A stretch of 64,000 nucleotides of DNA, taken from VRUE01 sp963703335 (GTDB lineage: Bacteria > Actinomycetota > Thermoleophilia > Solirubrobacterales > 70-9). Each line of letters opens with the position of its first letter. Positions within the stretch are counted from its first letter, which is position 1. The DNA lies in NCBI GenBank assembly GCA_963703335.1, contig OY969812.1:1-64000 (forward strand), given 5' to 3'. Below, piece after piece: positions 8,124 through 16,817 of the stretch. The position numbers were made by a program, and so were the translations under genes. The notes below the pieces were generated by a model. The model was not told where the DNA came from. It did no database searches and was given only the letters and a program-made list of their open reading frames with translations.

Positions 8124-9787
8124 TGCCCGCCAGCAAGCTCCGCGTGCTGCCGCTCGGGGGACTGGGCGAGATCGGCAAGAACATGACCGTGATCGAGTAC
8201 GGCGGCCGCATCGTCGTCGTCGACACCGGCCTGATGTTCCCAACCGCCGAGATGCTCGGTATCGACCTCGTTCTGCCCGATTTCTCCTACCTGCGCGATC
8301 GCGCCGAGGACATCGAGGCGATCGTGCTCACCCACGGTCACGAGGATCACGTCGGGGCGCTGCCCTACGTGCTGCGCGAAATCGGTATGCCGCCGGTGAT
8401 CTACGGCGGCCTGCTCACGGTCGGCATGGTCCGCTCGAAGCTGGACGAGCACAAGCTCGGCGATGCGCCGCTGCAGGAGCTGCCGGCGGGGGAGAGGGTC
8501 CAGGCCGGTCCCTTCGAGCTGGAGCTGATCCACCTCTCTCACTCGATCCCCGACGCGCGCGGCGTTCTGCTCACGACTGAGCTCGGCTCGGTACTGATGA
8601 CCGGCGACTACAAGTTCGACCAGACTCCGGTCGACGGCCGGCCAGCCGATATCTCCCGGCTTGCCGAACTGGGGCGCGACGGCCTGCTGCTGCTCTGCGG
8701 CGACTCGACCAATGCCGATCGCCCCGGCGTGGCGCCGTCGGAGTCGAGCGTCGGCCCAGCCCTGCTCGAGACCTTCAGCGGCTGCGAGGGCCGGATCATC
8801 GTCACCTCCTTCGCCTCGAACATCCACCGGGTGCAGCAGGTGATCGACGCGGCCGTGCAGCTGGATCGTCGTGTGGCGCTGGTCGGCCGCTCGATGCGCA
8901 AAAACTTCAATATCGCCTCCAACCTGGGGATCGCCAAAGCTCCCTCGGGCCTCTTCATCCAGCCGCGTGAGATCGAGAGCTTCCCGGATGAGAAGGTGAT
9001 CGTGATCTCAACCGGCAGCCAGGGCGAGCCGCTCTCAGCGCTGCGGCGGATGGCCAACAACGACCATCGCGACGTCGAGTTGCACTCCGGCGACACGGTC
9101 GTTTTCTCCGCCACCCCGGTGCCGGGCAACGAGCGCGCCGTCAACGAGACGATCGATCGCATCTACGAGATTGGCGCCAAAGTCGTCACCGCCAAGGATG
9201 CACCGATCCACGCCTCCGGGCACGGCTGGCAGGAGGAGCTGAAACTGATGCTCAACCTGACCAAACCGCGCTACGTGCTGCCCGTGCACGGCGACCACCA
9301 GCGCTTGCGCCTGCACGCGGAGCTGGCCGAATCGGTGGGTATCGAGCCCGAGAGCATCTTCCAGGGGCGCAATGGCCGGCCCTTGGAACTCGACGGGAAC
9401 GGCGCGAGCTTCGGCGAGGAGATCCACGCCGGTGTGATCTTCGTCGATGGTGTCAACGTCGGTGAGCCTGACGACGTTGCCCTGCGCGACCGGCGGGAGA
9501 TTTCCGCCGACGGCATCTTCATCGTCGTCGCGACGATCTCCTCCGAGGACGGCCAGGTCGTCGCTGATCCCGAGGTCCTCTTCCGCGGCGTCGCTTTCCT
9601 CGAGGAGGCCGACGCCCTCGTCGAGGAGCTGCGCGACCTGGTTGAGGACTCACTGGAGGAAGCCGCCAAGGCGGGAACCCGCGAGCTGCACCTGGTTCAA
9701 GAAGACGTACACGACGCGGTCGCCGGGTTGGTTTACGAGAAGCTGCGCCGGCGCCCGATGATCATTCCGGTCGTCGTAGAGGTCTGA
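8123..9787 (+). CDS. rnj: Ribonuclease J
   Basis: Beta-CASP metallo-beta-lactamase ribonuclease with 5'-3' exo- and endoribonuclease activity in mRNA and rRNA processing. Zinc ligands are visible in LTHGHEDHVGAL (about residues 72-83), HSIPDARG and the GDYKFD segment. The beta-CASP region includes SGHGWQEEL and PVHGDHQRL (about 355-395). The 554-residue length fits RNase J. It overlaps the dapA stop by one base, an arrangement often seen in actinobacteria. With pnp nearby, two major RNA-decay enzymes sit within 8 kb. Confidence 0.95.
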   Translation: MPASKLRVLPLGGLGEIGKNMTVIEYGGRIVVVDTGLMFPTAEMLGIDLVLPDFSYLRDRAEDIEAIVLTHGHEDHVGALPYVLREIGMPPVIYGGLLTVGMVRSKLDEHKLGDAPLQELPAGERVQAGPFELELIHLSHSIPDARGVLLTTELGSVLMTGDYKFDQTPVDGRPADISRLAELGRDGLLLLCGDSTNADRPGVAPSESSVGPALLETFSGCEGRIIVTSFASNIHRVQQVIDAAVQLDRRVALVGRSMRKNFNIASNLGIAKAPSGLFIQPREIESFPDEKVIVISTGSQGEPLSALRRMANNDHRDVELHSGDTVVFSATPVPGNERAVNETIDRIYEIGAKVVTAKDAPIHASGHGWQEELKLMLNLTKPRYVLPVHGDHQRLRLHAELAESVGIEPESIFQGRNGRPLELDGNGASFGEEIHAGVIFVDGVNVGEPDDVALRDRREISADGIFIVVATISSEDGQVVADPEVLFRGVAFLEEADALVEELRDLVEDSLEEAAKAGTRELHLVQEDVHDAVAGLVYEKLRRRPMIIPVVVEV

Positions 9788-9802
9788 CGCAAGCGCTCCC
9801 GG

Positions 9803-9894
9803 CCCGCGGGTCCTGTCGCCGCAGGGACCCACCACCCCCTGCGGTCGCTAAAGCGTCCTCGGGGGCGGTCCGCCCCTACGGCGCCACCCGCGGG
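9803..9894 (+). repeat. Structured repeat family R3, copy A
   Basis: Three nested stems can be drawn. Outer: CCCGCGGGT (9803-9811) with ACCCGCGGG (9886-9894). Middle: CCGCAGGG (9819-9826) with CCCTACGG (9874-9881). Inner: CCACCCCC (9832-9839) with GGGGGCGG (9861-9868). Conserved non-stem blocks shared with the other copies are GTCCTGTC, TGCGGT, GCTAAAGC, TCCTC and GCCACC. Begins 15 nt after the rnj stop. Confidence 0.85.
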
Positions 9895-9940
9895 AGGAGG
9901 CGTTTCGAGAGAAGCTTTTTGCCAGGGACGAGCGCCTCTC

Positions 9941-10031
9941 GCGGCGGGTGGCGCGGTTTTGGGGGACCAGCCCGAGGAAGCTTTAGCTACCGCAGGGCTG
10001 GTGGTACCAAAACCGTGACAGGACCCGCCGC
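9941..10031 (-). repeat. Structured repeat family R3, copy B (inverted)
   Basis: Same layout as copy A on the opposite strand. The outer arm is GCGGCGGGT with ACCCGCCGC and the middle stem is CGGTTTTGG (9954-9962) with CCAAAACCG (10007-10015), both perfect but different in sequence from copy A. The inner stem is CCAGCCC with GGGCTGG. Pairing is kept while sequence changes. Confidence 0.85.
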
Positions 10032-10040
10032 GCCAGGAGC

Positions 10041-10090
10041 TTCAAAAAATGGGCTCACCGGAAGACGTTGGGGAGAGTTCCGGTGAGCCC
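10041..10090 (-). terminator. Rho-independent terminator of the two-component operon
   Basis: A perfect 13-bp stem (10051-10063 with 10078-10090, GGGCTCACCGGAA) is followed on the minus strand by a run of six T. It lies 46 bp beyond the kinase stop codon. Confidence 0.92.
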
Positions 10091-10136
10091 TGTGTCTCGT
10101 CCACGAAAGAAAGTACGGCCCGCTGCTAAAGCGAAA

Positions 10137-11594
10137 TTAAAAGGCTCCGGCAGGCTGCTGGGAGCGGTGCAGGGGCAGGCGAACTCGGAACTGAGCTCCG
10201 CCGCCGGCCGATTCACCCACTTCCACGTTGCCGCCGTGGGAAGCGGCTACGGAGCGCACGATTGCTAGGCCGAGGCCGCTGCCGGGACCGACCGCGGTGT
10301 CCGCGGGTCCCTCGCCGCGAACAAAGCGGTCAAAGATTTGTTCGCGCAGGCGGGGCGGGATGCCCGGGCCGTCGTCGGCCACCTCGATAACGGCCTCCTC
10401 ACCAAGCCGCCGCAGGTGCAGTTCGATCCGCGCTCCGGTGGGAGTGTGCCGGGCAGAGTTGTCGAGCAGGTTGAGGACCATGCGGTGCAGCTCGTCGGGA
10501 TTGCCGTGCACCGGCAGCGCCCGCTCGTTGTCAATCTCCAAGCTGCGGTCGCCGAGGATCGGCGCCATCTCTGCGGCGGCGTTGCCGGCGATCTCCGCCA
10601 GGTCGCAGGGCCCGTGCACCCCGGCACGGCCGGCGTCGGCGCGGGCGAGCAGGAGCAGGTCGGCGACGAGGCGGCTCATGCGTTTCGAAGAGCGCAGGGC
10701 GGAGTCGACCATCGCCCGCTCGTCCTCTCGGGCGGGCTGCTCCAGCGAGGCCTGCAGCAGTTCGAGATTGGCCAGGACGCTGGTCAGCGGCGTGCGCAGC
10801 TCATGTGAGGCGTCGGCGACGAACTCGCGTTGCTTTTTCATCGCCGCCTCGCGCTCGGTGCGTGCGGCGTCGAGAGAGCGCAGCATCTGCTCGAGCGTGC
10901 GGGCGAGTTCGCCAACCTCGTCGCGGACCTCCGGGTCAGGCATGTGACCGGAGGGGTCGCCGGTCGCGGTGATTTGGCGCGCCGTCGCCGTGAGGGCTGA
11001 GATTGGCCTCATTGCCCGCGCTGCAATCGTCAGCCCGGCGAGGCTGGCGAGCAGGGTGCCGCCGACGATTCCTGCGGCGATGAAGAGCCAGAGGCGTTCG
11101 ATCGTGGATTCGACGTGAGCGATGCTTCGCCCGTACTGGACGTAGCCGGTGATTTCGCCGCCTTCGTTCGTGATCAGGGCCGTGGCGACTCGCAGTTCGC
11201 CTTCGCCGGAGAGACCGCCGCTTGGCGGTCCCAGCGGCGCGGCGCCTTCGCTTTCCTTGATCAGGTTGCCGTTGACGTCGAGAACTCGCGCGGAAGCACT
11301 GTCCGGGCGGACGAAGTCGTCGAGCTGCGGCCCCCGCTTGACCGAGAACGTGCCGAGCGGCGTGTAGACGATGCGGAATTCGCGCGCCAGCGTCTGGGCG
11401 GCATCGTTGACCTCGCGATTGAAATCGTCGCGGATCCGGCTGGTCGCGACCTGGCCGATCACCGCGCCGAAGACGAGCAGGATGACCAGGGTCAGGCCGG
11501 AAGAGACCGCCGCCAGCCGCCAGCGAACTGGCCAGCTGCCGGGACGCAACTGGATCGGCCAGCGCCTGACCAGCTTAGGAGTCGGCCGCCTCAT
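10137..11594 (-). CDS. Two-component sensor histidine kinase (HAMP, HisKA, HATPase)
   Basis: Membrane sensor kinase of 485 residues. TM1 is near residues 28-50 and an extracytoplasmic sensor segment near 50-165. TM2 (about 168-190) leads into a HAMP domain (about 190-245). The phosphorylated His lies in FVADASHELRTPLTSV (about 265). An HATPase domain follows with DNSARHTPTGA (N box), VADDGPGIP (G1) and GLGLAIVRSVAASHGG (G2). It resembles actinobacterial MprB/PrrB-type kinases. The ATG overlaps the regulator stop (TAATG), so the two are coupled. A frame running further upstream crosses the regulator gene and is not used. The stimulus is unknown. Confidence 0.93.
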   Translation of the reverse strand: MRRPTPKLVRRWPIQLRPGSWPVRWRLAAVSSGLTLVILLVFGAVIGQVATSRIRDDFNREVNDAAQTLAREFRIVYTPLGTFSVKRGPQLDDFVRPDSASARVLDVNGNLIKESEGAAPLGPPSGGLSGEGELRVATALITNEGGEITGYVQYGRSIAHVESTIERLWLFIAAGIVGGTLLASLAGLTIAARAMRPISALTATARQITATGDPSGHMPDPEVRDEVGELARTLEQMLRSLDAARTEREAAMKKQREFVADASHELRTPLTSVLANLELLQASLEQPAREDERAMVDSALRSSKRMSRLVADLLLLARADAGRAGVHGPCDLAEIAGNAAAEMAPILGDRSLEIDNERALPVHGNPDELHRMVLNLLDNSARHTPTGARIELHLRRLGEEAVIEVADDGPGIPPRLREQIFDRFVRGEGPADTAVGPGSGLGLAIVRSVAASHGGNVEVGESAGGGAQFRVRLPLHRSQQPAGAF

Positions 11595-12289
11595 TACTCC
11601 TTGAGCACGTAGCCGGCGCCGCGTTTGGTGTGTAGGAGCCGTGGCTCGCCGCCCGCCTCGAGCTTGCGCCGCAAGTTGGAGATGAAGACGTCGATCGTGT
11701 TGGTGGCGGCGGTCGGGTCGTAGCCCCAGACGTCGTCGAGGAGGCGCTCGCGTGAGACGACGAGGCGCTCGTTGTGCATCAGGAACTCGAGCAGCTCGAA
11801 CTCGCGGTTGGTCAGCTCCAGCTCGCGCTCCCCGCGTTTCACCTCGCGGGTATCGGGGTTGAGGGTGAGGTCGGCAACCTCGAGCGAGGCGGCGCCGCGC
11901 GGGGGGCGGCGACGCAGGAGGGCGCGGATTCGCGCCAGCAGCTCCTGGCGCTCGAACGGCTTGACCAAGTAGTCGTCGGCGCCGCTGTCGAGGCCGCTGA
12001 CTCGATCCTCGGTCTCGGCGCGAGCCGTCAGCATCAGGATCGGCACGTCGCCCTCGGCGCGCAGGCGCCGGCAAACCTCGACCCCGTCGAGTCGGGGCAG
12101 GCCGAGATCGAGGACGACCAGGTCGGGAACGAAGCCGGAGGCGACGTCGAGCGCGTCGACGCCGTCGGCTGACATCTTTACTTCGTAGCCCTCCTGGCGT
12201 AGCGAGCGGCGCAGGACGTCGGCGATCTCGGCGTCGTCCTCGACTATTAGGACGCGGCCGGTGGCTATTTCGGGGTCGGTCGTAAGCAT
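11594..12289 (-). CDS. OmpR-family response regulator
   Basis: DNA-binding response regulator partnered with the downstream kinase. The receiver domain (about residues 10-122) has the acidic pair in VEDDAE, the phosphoacceptor Asp in VLDLGLPRLDG, the T in MLTARAE and the K in DYLVKPF. The winged helix (about 135-228) ends with SNLRRKLEAGGEPRLLHTKRGAGY-type recognition and wing elements. The 231-residue length is usual, and it is closest in look to MprA/PrrA proteins. The start is supported by TAACAT eight nt upstream. Confidence 0.94.
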   Translation of the reverse strand: MLTTDPEIATGRVLIVEDDAEIADVLRRSLRQEGYEVKMSADGVDALDVASGFVPDLVVLDLGLPRLDGVEVCRRLRAEGDVPILMLTARAETEDRVSGLDSGADDYLVKPFERQELLARIRALLRRRPPRGAASLEVADLTLNPDTREVKRGERELELTNREFELLEFLMHNERLVVSRERLLDDVWGYDPTAATNTIDVFISNLRRKLEAGGEPRLLHTKRGAGYVLKE

Positions 12290-12297
12290 CTCGGTCG

Positions 12298-12303
12298 ATG
12301 TTA
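12298..12303 (-). promoter_or_regulatory. Putative -10 box of the response regulator gene (leaderless)
   Basis: TAACAT on the minus strand with an 8-nt gap to the ATG at 12289. No Shine-Dalgarno is present. Confidence 0.5.
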
Positions 12304-12358
12304 GACGGGCAAAGCCGGATCGCCGCTGAGATTTACCTCGGATTTAGGCCACGAGCAG

Positions 12359-12467
12359 GGGGATTTGGGCGGGCCTTCCACTTAACTTTTTCGGTGAGCC
12401 GTCATCTGCTGGCGCCGCTTGGAATTGCCGAAAAAGTGCAAGACGTTCCAGGCCCGCCCAAATCCCC
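12359..12467 (+). repeat. Palindromic element family R2, copy 1
   Basis: Outer arms of 17 bp are perfect (12359-12375 with 12451-12467, GGGGATTTGGGCGGGCC). The inner conserved stem is ACTTTTTCGG (12385-12394) with CCGAAAAAGT (12428-12437). Shared flanking blocks are TTCCACTTA on the left and GCAAGACGTTCCA on the right. It lies between the divergent response regulator and ftsK genes, 48 nt before the ftsK ATG. Confidence 0.87.
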
Positions 12468-12514
12468 GTCCTCGAAGCGCAGGGGAGAGGCGCCCGGCGT
12501 CGAAGCGGGGGCTT

Positions 12515-14662
12515 ATGTTCCAGCGCAAAAAGCGCGGCAGCGCTGCGCGGCGGAAGCCGAAAGGCAAAGCCAAGGTCAAAGCTTCGCGGGGAGGCAAGCT
12601 GCACTTGCCGCATGCTTTGGAGCAGCGGCACTTGGACATCATTGGCTTGTTTCTGATCGCTGCCGGCGTTTATTTGAGCTTCGTGTTGTTTTTTGGCTGG
12701 GAGGGGGGCAAGGTTGGCTACGGAGTTGAAACCGGGCTTGTTTATTTGTTTGGCACGGTCGGTGCTCGGATTGCCACGGTTTTGATGCTTGTGGTGGGGG
12801 GGCTTCTCGTTACGGGGACTTCGATCTCGAGCCTGTTCCGCGCGATCGGGCGCGGTTTGCGGCGGGTTTTCCTTGGCAGCCGGGGGGTTGCGCAGACGGC
12901 GATTCAGAGCCGTAAGGACCGGCAGGAGGAAAAGACTTTTGCGTTTGAGACTCAGGCTGGGCCTACGGATGTGATGAGCGCCTACCCAGAGGAGGACGAC
13001 GTTGAGCCTACGGTTGCGCTTGTTGACGAGCCTGACGAGGCGGTTGAGGAGCCCGTTACGCAGGACTTTGATGCCGAGCTGGCTGAAATCGAGGCCGAGG
13101 AAGAGGCCGTTCCGGTTGATCCGATTCCCGAGTCTGAGCAGGTCGCGCTGACGCCGCAGGGCAACAAGCGCGGCGTCACGATCTCGGAGGGGATTGATTA
13201 CAAGCCGCCTCCCGAAAAAGCGCTGGAGCGAGGCAAGAGCGACAAGGGCGTCGACCCGCGCGACCACGAGATCGTCGGTCGCAAGCTGGTCGAGACGCTG
13301 GGACACTTCGGCGTTGAGGCCAAAATCGTCGGCATCGTCAGCGGGCCGCACGTTTCTCGCTACGAACTGCGGCTGGCGCCCGGCACCAAGGTGAAGAAGG
13401 TGACCGAGCTCTCCAACGATCTTGCCTACGCGCTCGCCTCGACCGACATCCGCATTCTCGCGCCGATCCCCGGCAAGCAGGCGGTCGGCGTCGAGGTCCC
13501 GAACACCCGCCGCCGCATCGTCCGCCTCGGTGACATATACGCCGGTCGTCCCGAGAAGACCTCGCCACTGGTCGCCTGGCTAGGCAAGGGCATCGACGGC
13601 AACGCGGTCTGGACCGATCTGGCAAAGATGCCGCACGTACTTGTCGCCGGCACCACTGGCTCGGGCAAGTCCGGCTGTGTCAACGCGATCCTCTCCTCAA
13701 TCCTGATGCAGGCTTCGCCCAACGACGTGCGCCTAGTTCTCGTCGACCCCAAGCAGGTCGAGCTCAACCACTACGAGAACGTGCCGCACTTGCTGACGCC
13801 GGTGGTCACCTCGCCGCGCCTTGCCGCAAACGTGCTGGCCAATTTGATCGGCGAGATGGAGAGCCGCTACGGGATCATGGGGCAGGCACGCTGTCGCAAC
13901 CTGGCCGAGCTCAACCGCGCCCGCGCCAAGGCTGGTGAACCGCCGCTGCCGCACATCCTCTGCGTGATCGACGAGCTCGCGGACCTGATGATGGTCTCGC
14001 CGGCGGAGGTGGAGGACTCGATCATCAGGCTTGCCCAGAAGTCCCGCGCCACCGGTATTCACTTGGTCCTCGCTACGCAGCGTCCTTCCACCGACATCAT
14101 CACCGGCACGATCAAGGTCAACATTCCGGCTCGTATTGCCTTCGCTGTCTCCTCGCAGACCGACTCCCGCGTGATCCTCGACCAGGGCGGCGCCGAGGCG
14201 CTACTCGGTCAGGGCGACATGCTCTTTCGCGGGGCCGGCACCTCGAAGCTGCAGCGGATCCAGGGCGCCTTTGTCACCGAGGAGGAGACGGCCCGCATCA
14301 CCAGCCACTGGGCCAAGCAGGGCGAACCCGAATTTGAGGCCGAGCTGCTTGAGGTCCACGAGGAGAAGGGCGTTGAAACCGAGGGCGACTTCGATCCCGA
14401 CAGCGACGACTTGCTGGACGAGGCGATCCGCGTCGTCGTCGAGACCGAAACCGCCTCGGTGTCGATGATCCAGCGTCGCCTCAGGGTCGGTTACACCCGG
14501 GCGGGCCGCTTGATCGACATGCTCGAGCGGCGCGGCGTGATCTCAGGCTATGAAGGCTCGAAACCGCGCCAGGTTCTGGTCACTCAGGCTGACCTATCTC
14601 GCCTCACGGGCGGTGGGGAGGAGCTCCCCGCCGACGAGCCCGAGCCCGTCGCGCCGGAATAA
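12515..14662 (+). CDS. ftsK: DNA translocase FtsK/SpoIIIE
   Basis: Septal DNA pump that clears chromosomes during division. A basic N-terminal tail precedes hydrophobic segments (about residues 40-65 and 75-105), fewer than the four of classical FtsK. The motor domain has Walker A GTTGSGKSGCVNAIL (about residues 380-394) and Walker B LCVIDELADLMM (about 485-496). The C-terminal gamma winged helix includes SVSMIQRRLRVGYTRAGRL. ATG 12515 with GGGGG upstream is preferred; a TTG at 12419 lies inside the R2 palindrome. The first 500 bp use G- and T-ending codons far more than the rest of the gene. Confidence 0.94.
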   Translation: MFQRKKRGSAARRKPKGKAKVKASRGGKLHLPHALEQRHLDIIGLFLIAAGVYLSFVLFFGWEGGKVGYGVETGLVYLFGTVGARIATVLMLVVGGLLVTGTSISSLFRAIGRGLRRVFLGSRGVAQTAIQSRKDRQEEKTFAFETQAGPTDVMSAYPEEDDVEPTVALVDEPDEAVEEPVTQDFDAELAEIEAEEEAVPVDPIPESEQVALTPQGNKRGVTISEGIDYKPPPEKALERGKSDKGVDPRDHEIVGRKLVETLGHFGVEAKIVGIVSGPHVSRYELRLAPGTKVKKVTELSNDLAYALASTDIRILAPIPGKQAVGVEVPNTRRRIVRLGDIYAGRPEKTSPLVAWLGKGIDGNAVWTDLAKMPHVLVAGTTGSGKSGCVNAILSSILMQASPNDVRLVLVDPKQVELNHYENVPHLLTPVVTSPRLAANVLANLIGEMESRYGIMGQARCRNLAELNRARAKAGEPPLPHILCVIDELADLMMVSPAEVEDSIIRLAQKSRATGIHLVLATQRPSTDIITGTIKVNIPARIAFAVSSQTDSRVILDQGGAEALLGQGDMLFRGAGTSKLQRIQGAFVTEEETARITSHWAKQGEPEFEAELLEVHEEKGVETEGDFDPDSDDLLDEAIRVVVETETASVSMIQRRLRVGYTRAGRLIDMLERRGVISGYEGSKPRQVLVTQADLSRLTGGGEELPADEPEPVAPE

Positions 14663-14686
14663 CTCGAGCCAACTCGCTCCGGGTAG

Positions 14687-14692
14687 GACAAT
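14687..14692 (+). promoter_or_regulatory. Putative -10 box of the rodZ-like gene (leaderless)
   Basis: GACAAT with a 6-nt gap to the ATG at 14699; an overlapping TAGGAC begins three bases earlier. Confidence 0.4.
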
Positions 14693-14698
14693 GCCGCT

Positions 14699-15472
14699 AT
14701 GGACAGCGGTGTCGGCACGATCCTGCGTCAAGCGCGGAATCGCCGCAAAGTCGAGCTTCCCGAGGTCGAAGCCTCAACGAGGATCCGGCTGCGCTACCTG
14801 CGCGCGATCGAGGACGAAGAATGGGACGTGCTGCCGGGCGGCGTCTACACGCGCGGCTTCATCCGTACCTACGCCGGCTTCCTTGGGCTCGACGGGGAGC
14901 GGCTCGCTGAGGACTACCGGCAGGGGGTCGAAGGCTGGCGCAGCGCGCCGGAGCAGCAGGCATCGACAGAAAGGCGTGAGGTTCGTGCCGGACGGCGAGC
15001 CCTACGGCGTCCTCCGACGGCACCGCTCACTGCGCTCGCGGTTTTGTCGGTAATTGCTGTGGCCGCGCTTGCCATCGTCGCGATTCCGGACCGGGGCGGA
15101 GGGGGAGGCGAACAGGCGCTTGCTCCGCCGCCGAGTACCACCGGTCAGGGTCGGGGCAAACCAGTAACCCAGCCTGTACCGCACAAGCCCGGCGTCTCGG
15201 TTTGGCTCGCTGCCAGCGCCGAAGTCTGGGTTTGCATCCTCGACGCAGAGGGAGATCCGCTCGTCAACGGACAGATCCTCGAAGCGGGTGCGGAGGAAGG
15301 CCCCTTCCGCTCCGGTAGTTTCACGGTCTCCTTTGGCAACGGAGAGGTCTCGATGCGCATCGATGGCAGGGAAGCGGAAATACCGACGACGTCCAGCCCG
15401 ATCGGATACTCGATCGATTCTTCCGGCACCCTGACCCAGCTCGACGAAGCGGAACGACCCACCTGCACATGA
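14699..15472 (+). CDS. RodZ-like HTH membrane protein
   Basis: Cytoskeletal/cell-shape type protein. The N-terminal HTH_25 domain (about residues 5-75) includes ILRQARNRRKVELPEVEAST and the signature YTRGFIRTYAGFLGLD. A basic linker leads to one TM helix (about 108-128), a Pro/Gly-rich linker, and a C-terminal extracytoplasmic beta domain with VWVCILDAEGDPLVNG, of the DUF4115 type. The 257-residue length suits short actinobacterial RodZ homologues. The stop overlaps the cinA start, so the two are translationally coupled. Position downstream of ftsK fits a cell-envelope role. Confidence 0.82.
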   Translation: MDSGVGTILRQARNRRKVELPEVEASTRIRLRYLRAIEDEEWDVLPGGVYTRGFIRTYAGFLGLDGERLAEDYRQGVEGWRSAPEQQASTERREVRAGRRALRRPPTAPLTALAVLSVIAVAALAIVAIPDRGGGGGEQALAPPPSTTGQGRGKPVTQPVPHKPGVSVWLAASAEVWVCILDAEGDPLVNGQILEAGAEEGPFRSGSFTVSFGNGEVSMRIDGREAEIPTTSSPIGYSIDSSGTLTQLDEAERPTCT

Positions 15473-16749
15473 GCGAGGTTCGGGCGGGGATAGTCGTTAC
15501 CGGTACCGAGGTCCTGACAGGCCGAATCAGCGACCGCAACGGGCCCTGGCTCTCCGAACAGCTTGCCGGGCTGGGCATCGACGTCGCCCATATCCTCGTC
15601 GTCGGCGATCGGCCCGACGACCTCGAGGCGGCACTGCGCTTCATGGCAGCGGAGGGCATGGACTTGATCGTCACCTCGGGCGGCCTCGGCCCAACCGCGG
15701 ATGATCTGACGGCGGAGGTAGTGGGGCGATTTGCCGGTCGCGAGATGGTCCTCGACGAGGAGGTGGAGAAGAAGATCGAGGCGATCCTGCGCAACTTCGC
15801 CCGCAGCTTTAAATTCGATCCGGAGGCGGTGCGCGAGGCAAACCGCAAGCAGGCGATCGTGCCCGAGGGGTCGATCCCGCTCGATCCGGTGGGGACCGCG
15901 CCGGGCCTGGTGGTCCCCGCTGAGGACCGCGTTGTAGTCGTCTTGCCCGGCCCGCCGCGCGAGCTGCAGCCGATGTGGCCGGCCGCGGTCGCCGCCGACC
16001 CTGTCGCCGCGGTGCTCGCCCGTGCCACGGCGCTGCGTGGTTACACGCTGCGCATGTTCGGCACCCCCGAGTCGGAGATCGCCAAGAGCCTGCGCGAGAT
16101 CGAGGCAGAGGGGGTCGCACTGCCGGAGGTCGAGATCACGACCTGCCTGCGCCGCGGCGAGATCGAGATAGACGTGCGCTACCGCGATTCGGCCCAGGGC
16201 ACCGCCGAGGCCGTGCGGAGCGGCCTGCAGGCGCGCCACCCGCGCCATCTCTTCAGCCTCGACGGGGAGACGGTCGATTCGCAGGTGGCGACCCTTCTGG
16301 CGGGGCACCGGCTCGGCCTGGCCGAGTCCTGCAGCGGCGGCCTGCTGGCCGCCCGCATCACCAGCCTTGCTGGCGCCTCGGCTTACATGGCCGGTGGCGT
16401 CGTCCCCTACTCGAACGAGGCCAAGGCCGAGCTGCTCGGCATCGACCCCGGCCTAATTGAGGAAAAGGGCGCGGTCTCCCACGAGGTGGCCGAGCAGATG
16501 GCGATCGGCGCGCTCGACCGATTCGGGGCGGACGTCGCGGTCTCGATCACCGGAATCGCCGGACCCGACGGCGGCAGCGAGGAGAAGCCGGTCGGCTACG
16601 TCTGCTTCCACGCCCGCCTCGCCGACGGCACCGCAATTGCCCGTGACCCGGTTATCCCCGGCGGCCGGGCAGACATTCGCGAGCGCTCGGCACTGGTCGG
16701 TATGCACCTCCTGCGCCTGCTGCTGAGGGGCGAAGAGGCGCCCCTGTAG
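15469..16749 (+). CDS. cinA: CinA (nicotinamide-nucleotide amidase / competence-damage protein)
   Basis: NAD-salvage protein. The N-terminal MoCF/COG1058 domain (about residues 1-170) begins VVTGTEVLTGRISDRNG and holds TSGGLGPTADDLT. The C-terminal amidase domain (about 265-420) has LAESCSGGLLAARIT and SITGIAGPDGGSEEKPVG. The 426-residue length is typical of two-domain CinA. It heads the cinA-thpR-recA cluster, an order conserved in many Gram-positive bacteria. Confidence 0.94.
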   Translation: MSEVRAGIVVTGTEVLTGRISDRNGPWLSEQLAGLGIDVAHILVVGDRPDDLEAALRFMAAEGMDLIVTSGGLGPTADDLTAEVVGRFAGREMVLDEEVEKKIEAILRNFARSFKFDPEAVREANRKQAIVPEGSIPLDPVGTAPGLVVPAEDRVVVVLPGPPRELQPMWPAAVAADPVAAVLARATALRGYTLRMFGTPESEIAKSLREIEAEGVALPEVEITTCLRRGEIEIDVRYRDSAQGTAEAVRSGLQARHPRHLFSLDGETVDSQVATLLAGHRLGLAESCSGGLLAARITSLAGASAYMAGGVVPYSNEAKAELLGIDPGLIEEKGAVSHEVAEQMAIGALDRFGADVAVSITGIAGPDGGSEEKPVGYVCFHARLADGTAIARDPVIPGGRADIRERSALVGMHLLRLLLRGEEAPL

Positions 16750-16804
16750 GCGAGGCGGCACGATTTCGCCACGGTCGTGCGTTGTTCCGTGAATAGACGA
16801 CCCG

Positions 16805-16810
16805 TAGCGT
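16805..16810 (+). promoter_or_regulatory. Putative -10 box that decides the thpR start
   Basis: TAGCGT with a 7-nt gap to ATG 16818. This spacing favours ATG 16818 over the in-frame GTG at 16809, which would lie inside the promoter. Confidence 0.45.
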
Positions 16811-16817
16811 GGCCGGA

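Larger units (their letters stand above)
9788..10136. other. 349-nt gene-free region holding two inverted copies of a structured repeat and a terminator
   Basis: No credible gene. The region holds family R3 copy A (9803-9894), a 46-nt spacer with its own weak GAGGCG/CGCCTC hairpin, family R3 copy B in the opposite direction (9941-10031), and the terminator of the two-component operon. Copies A and B face each other head to head, so the whole unit is itself a large imperfect palindrome. Confidence 0.85.

Noticed and set aside
10068..10268. Small plus-strand frame after rnj
   Set aside because: It begins inside the terminator hairpin of the kinase operon and runs antisense into the kinase; no family resemblance.
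12419..12514. TTG-initiated N-terminal extension of ftsK
   Set aside because: It is read from the R2 palindrome and adds a low-complexity tail; ATG 12515 has a better upstream site.
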